From Apostichopus parvimensis (lineage: Eukaryota > Echinodermata > Holothuroidea > Aspidochirotida > Stichopodidae): DNA of 64,000 nucleotides. Location of the stretch: the NCBI GenBank assembly GCA_000934455.1, contig KN883015.1:102745-166744 (forward strand). Direction: 5' to 3'. A model generated the notes under the pieces. The model saw only the letters and a program-made list of their open reading frames with translations, did no database searches and was not told the DNA's origin. Shown piece by piece: positions 43,101 through 55,100 of this stretch (position 1 is the first letter of the stretch; each line of letters starts with the position of its first letter). The position numbers and the translations under genes are program-made.

Positions 43101-46100
43101 GTTTTCAAGATCGGAGTTCCAAATTGAAAAAAAAAAAAACAGGGAATAATTAATCTGGCATCACAATGAAATGCTATGCAAAATGAAAAAATTTGCTGTA
43201 TACAAGTGAAAAGATGTATGCCACTTTTCGTACACATAATGTACAATAATGTACTTTTATATGATATAAAATTCAGTGCACAAAAACTGCTTATTAATCT
43301 TCGTACTTGTATAGCAACTTGTCAAATTTGCATGGCATTTTGCCATGCAATACTGGATAAATTTTTCACTATAAAATGAACTACTAGATTAAGATATTTT
43401 CTTTTTTAACTTTGGGTATGTAGTTTCATCCAATACTATAGTCTACATAGATTCAAGTTAGTTAATAATACCCTCATGACACTGCCTCCACCAGCCTTAC
43501 TTAACATAATGTGAGTAGCACTTATTGTTATACCATACGAATATTGTGATTATTCACGGAAGGAAAAGTCGTCTTCACCTTTCAAGTCCCTTCTACTTCC
43601 ACATTGCATTGATATCTTTTATGCATTAATATTCAAACAGTTACTGACAAGTACCAGAAATTTGCAATTAAATCTTCAGTGCAAAAGTTTCTTTTTTTTT
43701 CATTTTCTTCTGTAGGCTGCCTCTTAGAAAAAGTTCTTATTACAAGCCACATCAATAAGTCCAACATAATTGTTAAATGTCCCATTGTGATCTTAAACTG
43801 ACATTAAACACCACCCAAGCATGGGCAATGCAATCAAGTATTGATGCCCGATATAAAACTAGCCTCATTTGCACATGAATCGGGTTTGGACGTTGACTAA
43901 TTGTTGTTACCTCTGGTAGGGACTTTGATTACCAGCTCTAAAAGTTGCAAAATTTTTTGGCCACAATGAAATAGTTTGTAGGAAATACAGCATCAGTCAG
44001 TCAGTCACTCTAGTGAAATCAGGTGAGAAAAGTGGAAAATGGTTAGGTCATTTCAGAAATGAAATGGATTCAGCAGCTTTAAAATGGAAGAGGAGTCAGA
44101 GGTAAAGAAGAAGAAAAGAGAGTTTGATACCTTCAATAATTCAAATGTTGCTGCATCTTGTTTGGCATGGAGGAGATCTTCCAGTTCCACGATGGTCTCT
44201 TCGTACCTCAAGACTTCGCCATCGGTCAGGTCAATGTTATCAGCCGCTTCCAAGTACTGCTGCAACTCGTTTATTAACTGTTGTGTAAATAGAAAACATG
44301 CTCTGATCATGAACGATGTTCTGGACTGAGGCGCTTTTATACAGTCATAAGCCTTGTTCAAAATAAGGCCAAGGTTGAAAAAGGAAAGAATGTGTTAAAG
44401 TAAGTGGGCCTGACGTTTCGATCCTAGCAAGATCTTCTTCGAAGGCTGAATGACAAGTTATTCTCTTACACAGGCTCTTTAGTGGATAAACAGTTTGCTA
44501 TGTTTTTGTTTTATTTGGAAAAAGAAAGAATAAGAAAAAATCCCTAAAATGAAAGCAAATGAAAAACAAAACTAAGCTTTTGTTGTCTGACAAGCAAGTT
44601 TATCCGTCTCGAACCAGTGAAAGACATTGAGAAAATCAGTCCTGCCATGTGTGTATAGAGGCAGTTGTCCTTACATGAAATGAGACCGCAGGTAGGTGTA
44701 AGACACACAGATCCTTTATTGTACTAGAATAATAATTTTTTTAAGAACTACAGCTTCACATGTCTATGGTGATTCACTGTTGTATCTTCTAACCCATTGA
44801 GCACAAAGAAATTATTTCCCATTTTCATCCAGTCTCTGTTCAATATAGTCTTGCAAGTTGAGATTATAATTTTCATAATCAGGTACTCCTCTGTTCCAAC
44901 CAATTTGTATTCTTCCAATAAACAATCATAAAAATTTACTCTTCTTTTGTCCTTTATGACCGAAAATCTTTTTAAATGTTTTCCTCAAAATATATATGAT
45001 CGGACAATGACATCACAAGTTTGCACTCACATCCAGTGTCTGGTTACTTTCCTTCAAGACAGCATCGAGATCGTTCCTGCTCTCGTCTTCCTTCCAAAGA
45101 TTTATGTAAGTATTAATCTCTGCGTTTACAGTTGGGTCAGGACTCCCATCGCACTTCATGAAGCGATGCCACTGAGGACAAAAGATTCCCCCAAAAGGAA
45201 AAGTAGTTATTGAACTCTCCCATACTTCTTACCTCCACACCACACCCGATCCCTTCCCAACCTAGCCGGTAAAAAATTGTGGAAGGAATTACCCTGCTGC
45301 CCTATGAAACATGCTGCTGATCTAGTGAGTCTCTGAATAGGATGATTCCCTTGAAAATGATTTCTATCTGGTTTGCTTAAAAATCTTGAAATTTGCATCT
45401 CAGTCAATAGAAGAATGGAACATCAACAAGGAAGTACCACTCCATCCTCTTTGGTTATTTCAATGCACCAATGCTAGCTTAAAGGCTTGGTGTCATTTAT
45501 TTCTGATATGCACAAACTTACATGAATACCAGAACAATAGAGAACAATGGATGGAAGTGGGAACAACTGTTTAAACCCCAAATGAACAAACCCTACAGTA
45601 CCACTCATGTCATCAGCACGCACGGCTGGGCAACATTTAAGTAACATTATCCGATAGCAAAGCAACGTGCAGAGACATCCTTAACGAATACAACTACTGA
45701 GCTAACCTCCTAATCTTTATTCCGTGAGAACATAACAAACTCCTCAAATTAAAGTGATTAACCCGACTGCTACCATAATGAGAGACATCCTTAAGATGGG
45801 AGAATGTCGAGGAAGTGGTAATGAAAAATCACGATTCAAACACGTTACGACTTGTTGGCACCAAAGAAGAGACTTAAATTGTTAGTGTATCTGCAAAGTT
45901 ATATTTTAACTGCATTATTGAACTTGTAGAGGAAAACATATTAATGAGCAATTTCCTTTTGTTGAACTTGGCAGAAAGCAATGTCTGGTATTGACCAGAA
46001 TGGAAAAGTAAAAAAAGAAAACAAATTTTTGCTATGGCTACACAGCTAAAGTAGACAGGCAATAACTTATGGTATCACACAACATTATCACCAAAACTTA

Positions 46101-49100
46101 CTGGTGTGCAAAGTGTTATCAAAGTACATAGGTGTAAAACACACAGTTTGTACACAGAACTACATTTTTTTTTTATATTTATTTATAGTTTTTCATGAAA
46201 ACCCAATCCATAAATACCTCAAATCTTTTGCAAAGATTACAAAAAACTAATTTTCCCCCACAGTAACTTCCACAGACATCTTTACATGCACTTTGTATAC
46301 TTCATATAGGCACAAACATATTTAAATAAAAAAAGGAAACGAAGGTTGCTATGGTAACAGCAACCAATAAACATGCCCATTTTTTACCTGTGCTTTTTGT
46401 TTTCTATCTTCTAAGAGTGTTACTAAAGCATTCCTGTTGCCTTCCAACAGAGTTAACAAATCTTGACTCTCTGCAGTATAACGCTGACTTTCCTGTTAAG
46501 AATCAATGATGGAAAAAATCTAACATATTAGTTACGGTAGATCTCAGCTTTCAACTGAAATATGACCAATAGTGCAACATCATGGTAGAAAATACACAGC
46601 AAAGGCAATTTTTGATTAATTGCTGATAAAGCTAAATATAATATATAACATTACTACATCATCTGCCATGTCACCAGAACCAACAACTCTCTAAATCCGC
46701 TTAAAATCAGTACATCTCAACTTTTCAACTGAAAATATGACCTCTAGTGCAACATCATGGTAGAAAATACTAGTACTAGAAAATACACAGCAAATACAAC
46801 GTTAGACTTACTGCTGAGAAAGCTAATTCAGATAATATCTATATTACATCATCCGCAATGTCACTAAAACCAACAACTCTCTAAATCTGCTTCAAATCAT
46901 GAGTTGCCAATGGATCTTTGGTGAATAAATACCCAAAGCAACTTCATTGTTCTGTAACAGAAAAGTTGTAGCTACAGACTTAATGCTCTGTATAAATTAA
47001 TCTGCACATATTTGCACACTGAAAGCCATAGCATAAAATCAAACAACAGTACTGCTGTAGAGGAAACGCGACATATGCACGGGTAATGTCTTGTGATTTG
47101 GCCAAAATTTTTGGGGAGATAATGCTGATTGTATACAGAAATTTGCTTACTCACTTCCTACTGTAGTGTACAGAAATATTTGTATATCATTCTACTTTAC
47201 TACCACCGGGTGGGCTGTGACCGATTGAGCAATATCGTAGAAGAACCTAATAAATGACAATTCACCAAATGAAATCTATAAACCATTCAACTTATTTCAA
47301 GGAGCTGGCCACTTTTTCGTAATGTAATGCCTCCCAACGAAAATGCATTGTTAGCTTGTGTATGGGTCATCGACATAACATGGGTGAAGTGAAGAGAGGG
47401 TCTTGTCACCCTTCATAAGAAATGTGACCACTAACAGTACCCTTGTACTCTCTCTCAGCTGAAAATAATAATCTTTCCACAATCACCCATTCATAAGTTA
47501 TACATGCCCTTACCGCCTTGAGCTTGAGCACCTCACAAACCTACACTACACATTGTTTCAATCTAAGCGTGGTTAAGAAATTGGTGTCTCTGTTCAGTTG
47601 CTACACCCGATGTTTCCGCGGCTGGCCCTAGTAATATTATTCTTGGAGGTCATCTGTCCTAGACATTCAATACTCCTATAGCCAATGCACATGCACCCAG
47701 CCAGTAAGGATTTGCCATCAACTGGTACTTAAGCTCAGAACAAACTTTCAGATGAGAATTACTTCATACCATTCAAGACTATTTCCTGACCTTTAATCAT
47801 TTCGACAAATTAAACTCAATTGATTGTGCCAGAATGGGTAGACAATCTGCAATTAATGATTTGCAAGGTAACCAAAAATTACTTGAATAACTTGACTTAT
47901 TCATGTATATTTCTAGCATTAGAATGCTAAGTGATAAACCCTAAACAGATGAAGCATCTAAATAACCAGTAAATATTCCTTAGGAAGACTGTCCTAGCTT
48001 TCAGTGTACATATCCTATTGTAGGATCTGTAATGTTAAACAAGTGCAATATCTGTATCAACAATCTAAATCAGTTAACAGAAAAACAGATCTGTCAGTGT
48101 GAAGGAAGAAAATTGCAGACTTTTTAACTTACAGCAGCTTCAATCCGTTCACGTTCCTCTCGTTCTAACCTTTCTCTCTCCAACCTGTCCTTTTCTTCCT
48201 GCTCTGCTTTTAATCTAGCATCCTCTGGGAAAAAAAAAAGAAAAAGAAGAGTCCAAGCTATTCCAAGAAATTTGCACTGACGTAAAGTAAAATTTAATAA
48301 AACAAGGTTGACTATTTCTAAGAAGACGGAACTGGTTTACTATGAATTTTCCATTTCACATCATTAGAAACGAAAAGTATTTTGGAAACTACACAGAAAA
48401 CAATAACATGTATCAAATTCGGGGGAACTTTTTTCTTTGATATGAAAACGAAAGGACTTATTAATGCTGAGGATCCTCATAATCGCAACAAACTACTTTG
48501 AGTTAAATAACAGACATTTTTCAAACACGAATGATTCGAGTGACGACTTAGCTAAGTCGGTGTTCCTACAGTTTAAATCTTCATACACTGGACAGTATGC
48601 ATTTCTATTAACATAGGTATAGACTGTTAGTTTTCATATTGAAACGAGATGACTGCATACTGTTTATACCTGCATTAAAGCCATATTAATATACAGTATG
48701 CGACTCAACAATACTAACAACAGTACTAGTCACTATGTATCTATTGCTCTACCATACATGGTTACAACTTCTGACAAAGGAAACCACTATGTGCCAACAC
48801 AAGGCTATTTACACTGATTAGACAGACTTGTGGTTAGCTTACACCCCAGCTGAGTAACTGGACATGTGTTCTCATTTTCCTTTGTCTACATTGAAATACC
48901 CTATACTGCCAGTGATAAGCAAACATCCAAGATGGAGTAACCATGCATACAAAATAAATTAATACCTACTATAATGGACAACAAAGGATTACATGTGCCT
49001 GTACAGAATAAAATTTATCTGCTATGTAAGCATCTTTGGCAAAATGCTATGCAAAATTGCTACACAAAATAAAAAGATTCACCCAGCAATTATTGTTGTA

Positions 49101-52100
49101 AAAGTACAGTCAATCTTTGTATTTTTTGGAAATTTGTGTTAAAACTATCCGATTACACTCATGTTATGCAGAATGTGTAATAATAAAACTTAGTCCCTGC
49201 TAAACAGCATCAAAACATTTGTCAATCAACCCAAAACCTGATTATGCATCGACATCTAGGCAAGGCTGCAAGTAATACAGAATTCACTGACAAGACTCAA
49301 AAAGTTGTTTAGAATTATTATTATTTAGACAAAAGTACACAAAAATGAAATAAATAGAGCAGATAAATAAAACTACTTACCTACAACATATATATATATA
49401 TAGTGCCAGCAGTCCAATGTATTAACTCCACAAACTTAACAAACTGTTTGAGGCTTGTTAAATCTACACAGTACGTAAAGTGCTAACGTGTACACGCTAC
49501 TTTAGTATCACCAGCAATTCTACAGAAAACTAACGATGACGATGTTCAGCTACCATTAGCAATCCTGTGAATGAGCTGCCCTACTAACTCCAAGTGGCTT
49601 TATATGCAAACACAACAGGAAAAGAACCATTTAAATTAAAAATCTAAAAGGCCATACCATACACTGTTTCACAGCTCCACATGTATAGGAGCAAGGGACT
49701 TTTTTAGGGTGCATAAGAATGGAAATGACATGTTTCCTGTGTACAGGAAATTAAGTTTGTTAGCTAACGAAAGTGTCTCCTCACTACTCCAAACATCGAA
49801 ACAACTGAGAGGAAATTAGATAATGTGTAGTGTCCAGGAAGGACCACATTTTCCATGATGGAAAAGACAATTGCAGCAGAGCAGTGTTAACAAAGAGCAG
49901 TCAAGTCTTGAAAGTAAACCCTAATTTGAAACAAAAAGCTCGTCGGACGAACCGTTTAGTGATGTGCATTTAAACGGCAAAATTTTCGTTTGATTAAACG
50001 TGATCTTTTGACCTTGAAAAAAATCAAGCAACACAACATTTAAGGTCAATAATCCAATTTTACTCAGATTGAGTAGAAAATGCACAAGGCAAAGTATTTT
50101 TACTGCTTCATATCATGTGGTAATTTTTCCCCCTCATTTTAAGCTATATAATTACTTCCCACCGTAATACATGGTCGTACCCCCCTCCCCAGGTTCGCAT
50201 CAGCCGTGGGATTGTGCGATTTTTGCAATATGACTTCAAATCCTGCATATCAAAAGTTGCCAAGACAGGATTTCCCGCAACAAATTTCAGCGCTCAAGTT
50301 GAATTAAACATTTGTACAGTAAACGATTGCATTTGGAATAACCATTTACGAAAAAAGGCCACTTGCGATTATTCTTTTTTTATTTATCCTGTCTATAATC
50401 CATCTTAACATCCTGTTAATTTCCTTATCACTTTTTCCTCCTATGAAATAAACGAAAGAAAAAATAATACTTGCGCGAATTCTTTCAATATTTATATTTG
50501 GATCACGTACATATACAGTAGCTATAACGAGAGCAAAGCACATGCTATGGACTAGCAGAGCTAGCTGCTTGATGACAACAAAGACGCATGCATTCGACAC
50601 ACTATGTTTGCCTAAAATCCCCACAGATCTCCGACCAAATGGTAGCCTTACATCAAATAAGTCAACATGGCAATCTAGCCTAACCATTTGTTTATTCACT
50701 CAAATTGTGTCGCAGTTAGCTGGCACTAAAAATATTCACGGAATACATTCGTTATTGCTATCTTCGACCAATTGGTAGCCTAACACCACGCTAAGTTAAT
50801 GGGAAAATCTAGCCTAACCATCGGTTTGCAAAAAAAACCACTTTCATGTCAGGATCGCAAGTGTATCTTATCCTCAAAACAAGATTAAATATACATGTCT
50901 TTCTTGTGTTTGTATATGGCCTGGTATTCGGGTTGTTAAAATAAGATTTAACTCAATGTGAAAACTCATATTTCTTGTACTTTCACAATTTCATCAGGAG
51001 ATCAGAATACAAATTATAAGTTAACCTTGGTGAAATAATGATTCCAGTTATCAAACAAAGTTTGGAGGTTACAAGAACTTGCTGCAAAGGTGGCAGGCAA
51101 AATGACTCTTTGGTGCTATCTATGTAGTGTATCTCAAACTTCAATTGGATTGAAACACGGAATACATAAAACTAAATTCGCTCAGTTATGCCTCCCAGTG
51201 TACACAAAGAAGTAATACCAAATGAAGAGAATCACTGTTAACATATATGGTTGCATGAAGAACAGATGCCTCAAATTGCAACGGAAAGGGAGGGGTGAAG
51301 TCAGCAGGAAATAATACAGGTTGAGTACAATTCCTGCTGCAATACCAAATATTACTCATCCACAACAGAAGGGAACGAGTTGCACACATAAAACTATTAA
51401 CTACTACTGTACTCTACAAGGAAAAGAACAAAGGAATTTTCTTTGTTCTTTTCCATTGTCTAAAATTCTCCCAGTCACTTTTCCATTTACTTTTATAACT
51501 ACTCTACATGTAAGAATTACCACCAGGGAATAATTACTGGCCTTCAAACTCAGTGTGAAATCTGTCCTTTCTTAACATTTATCGTGCAGTTTTGACCTTT
51601 GCTAACCTCATCCAAGTAAAGACGCTTCTCATACGCATTACGAAATATGGACATGTCATATGAAATCTGCAAGTTTCTTATTTCCCATTCAATGGTTAAA
51701 AGATTTCAGACAGTTGATCTGCTGACCACAAAATGCAGTTTGACCTACAATAGACTATTATACACGTTTCTTGCAGATACAGTCATACACAAGAAAATGT
51801 GTACAATCTTCCATCGTCTGAGACACCCTGCTAGGCATCATAAATACATGCAAAATGTCAAAGTCGAAAGCAAAAATATTAAATGCATATAAGTTAAAGA
51901 AAAGTTACTCATTAAAGAGTTTCTGTGGGATCGAAAAAGTAATCACATAAACTTCATTTTCAAAACTGGGACTTTGTTAAGATGCTTTTCTGACCAAACA
52001 TGAATAATGAGGTGTCACAGAGCTAATTTTGCCAAAAACGTTTAATTACAGTAATGAAGAAATTAATAATTGAAAGTATCAAAAATTTATCCGCTGAAGA

Positions 52101-55100
52101 CAAGATTTCATCGGTGTATTCTGTTATGCTGTGCCTCTTGATTTAAACAAGCCAATGAGATCAGATAACGCATTGCATTGCAATATTCAGTACCAATGAA
52201 GCTCCTTGCGCGAAGAACAGCTGGTCGTCGAAGCGACTAGCAGATTAGTGTGAACAGTAATATGTGTGCAAATTTCCAAAACCTAGCCTATGGTCACGCA
52301 TACTTCTTAGCACAATGTCTCTCTGACTAGGTCTAATAGTAAAACTTCATCAGAACTAGGTCTCTGACTAGGCTACTGATATTATACTAAGACCTACTGT
52401 AGGCTTCTACCTCTGGTACTAGCACACCTGCTAACAGTAACAGTTAGCTCAAGTTTTAACTGACATTCAATGAAGCTGATCGAAGGAACACTGACTTATC
52501 ATCTTTACTGTATATTTAATTCAGCAAAACTCTCACTTCTAAAGTCCTATGATATGAAAACAGTTGTCAGGTGATAAAACCTAACGCAGAGAAAGAATTA
52601 AGTCACAAGAAAAAACAGCTCCTAAAACTATCTTACAGGATTAGCGTATACTATACATGCAGTATGCATACCTTACCAGTATGGAATACTGCTGATGGAG
52701 CTTACAAATATAAACTGGCCATGAGGCAGTTAGTTTTGCAACCACGAATATGGGAGAAGCCTGCAAGGGCCTTATGGATTACATCATCATGTTGGGTGGC
52801 TTCACATTCAACATTTAAACTCAAGTTTGGAATCTAAAGTAAACCTAAAACTTGAACATCATGCAGATACTGTATTACACCGCGGTGACACAATCACTGT
52901 TAAGTTTTTGCATATTCATTACTAAACATCTAGGCATGGTCTAGCTTTTTAATGAGAATCATTTCTCCACAAATGCTGTCAATGTTACCATTGTCACTGT
53001 TAGTTTAAATAACTATCACTGTCATTTTCAGTCATTTAAATGACCTAATTCATCCATGAACAACACTGATGGTACTTTGAAACATTATCTTTTTCGGTAC
53101 GTTAGTAATCACTTTAACATTGGTAAATTTTATACAAGAACATTCGATAGTAACACTGCACACAAGAATGTTTTAAGTTATGATCATTGTTGACTTCAAA
53201 GTATCAGTGAGATTCTTACACTAATGAAGACCTGCACGTTAAATTCATTCATGTTTAACTTTAGGAAAAGATGTGAGCTCCCAAACTTTGAATTGTGTTG
53301 ACCTTTTACCTTCAACTAAAACAAAAGGATTCTTGTATTCACTAAGATGGATCTTGTAAATAACTTCACCTTTGCCTTCTTTTGACCTGAAATGACCTTT
53401 TGACCACCAGTTTCAGAAGGGTTGTTATACCAATGAAGGGGGATCTACATACCACCACCATGAAGTTGAACCAAGCTGCTCTCTTTGAAATATCATTTTT
53501 GCAAGTTTTCAGACTTAAACCTCATATTACAATCCAATTCCACCAAGGTCTGTTAGGTTCTTGTACTCATTAAGTTGATCTCAATAGAGAATAATCTAGT
53601 GAAGATTTACATTTGTGTTGCATGCATTGAATTTCACTTCTCGTAAAATACTGAAAACAAGTATGCATCTGAATCCAAAAACTGCTTTACATATTTTTTT
53701 GTGTAGCAACTTGCCTATCTTTCATAGCATTATGTGATGATTTTGCATAGCTGTATAGAAGGTTTTTTACAAGGAAGAATAGCACTTGTGGTATGTCATG
53801 AGAAATCAACTTCAAAAGTCTCATAAATGCTGTGTCACGCTATACTATGTTGTGCCTGCAAGGAGAGGAAGACAACACCAAAACAACAATATAGCTTACC
53901 TTCTTCTTTTTCCTTTCTTTCAAGTTCTTCTTTTTTCAAACGTTCTTTCTCTGCTTTACTTAATTTTCCTTTCTTCCCCTTTGCTGGTGACTTTGGTTTA
54001 GGCGGCTTTACCAATATGAATAAAAAGGAAGACACTTATTTAGTCTAATACATGCACAGAACAATGCTGTCAACACTCCTACTAATTTATACTTTATATG
54101 TTACAAAGAAAAGGTAAATGACCACAGGTTTCCAAATGAGACTAACTCAGGCAAATTCAGAAAAAAATAATAAAATGACTTTTGTAGGACGACTAAGTTA
54201 AAGGAGAAATTTAATCTCGATACGTCTTAGTTCAAGAAGAAAGAGACCATGTCTCCTTTGTACCCAGCCATCATATTCCACTATCAAGACTTAAGAAAAT
54301 AAGATGGGAAAGCTTGTAACTGTTTTGTATGTTTGTGTGGAATTACACATGACCTGGGCCTAGCCTAAGTTAGGTGATGTATTGTAAACTTTACTAGTCC
54401 ACCAATGAGACTTGTGGAAACAGCATATTCTTTGTAGCCTAGGTGTGTAAGTAGGTTAGAATATGAGGCTAAGTATCACAGTCATCAAGTACTACTACTA
54501 GTTACTACTGTGCACTAGCCTATAGGGTTCTGCGAAATTAAGCCATTCCTTTGGCCTAGACTAGTCTAGAGCGCCTGCCTGAGCAACATTCCAAACCTTG
54601 CATGTCGATTGTCGGAATGCAAGAGCCTAACTTACTTAATCTGCATAAATAATAAGCTAAAATTTGTTGGTGGCAAATAGTTAAAATTGTTACAAAATTA
54701 TTTGTTTTCTATGGTACCATTATTTGCCTCGTCATAAGAATACTTAAATCATTGGAAGAGGCGTAAAAAATACTATAATTGTCTCGAAATATGTACCTTT
54801 AACGTTTATTTATAACGCTAAATGAGGCTTGGCAACGAGCTTACTAACGCTAACAGTGGGTTTACACAATTAACTCTGCATATAGATCACACTGTCAATG
54901 TACAGTAGGCTAGCGCAATGGCTATCATGCATACACTACGATAAGGTATTGTATGTTTTACAATGACCCGGCTTCCAAACATTTAGCTCAAGAAACTGCA
55001 ACTTGTAGTTACTACGTTTACGCTGAAAATATAATAATTTGACAACAAGCATAACATTTTTAATTGGATCTATACTCAACATCGCTTACGTAAAAGAAAC

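Larger units (their letters stand above)
39296..44130. other. DNAI7 intron 6, exon-6-proximal part
   Basis: AT-rich intron with a poly-G run (39813) and, near 43300-43370, a copy of the dispersed TATAGCAA module. A 22-bp minisatellite at 42240 is listed separately. Short frames (41323-41586, 41694-42006) have no family signature. No gene is supported. Confidence 0.4.

Noticed and set aside
45180-45330. Short stretch resembling a LINE ending (KKLWKELP)
   Set aside because: Too short and without a 3' tail or target duplication.
50346-50778. Opposed frames of 117 and 78 codons in DNAI7 intron 2
   Set aside because: No domain, repeat or splice structure supports either.
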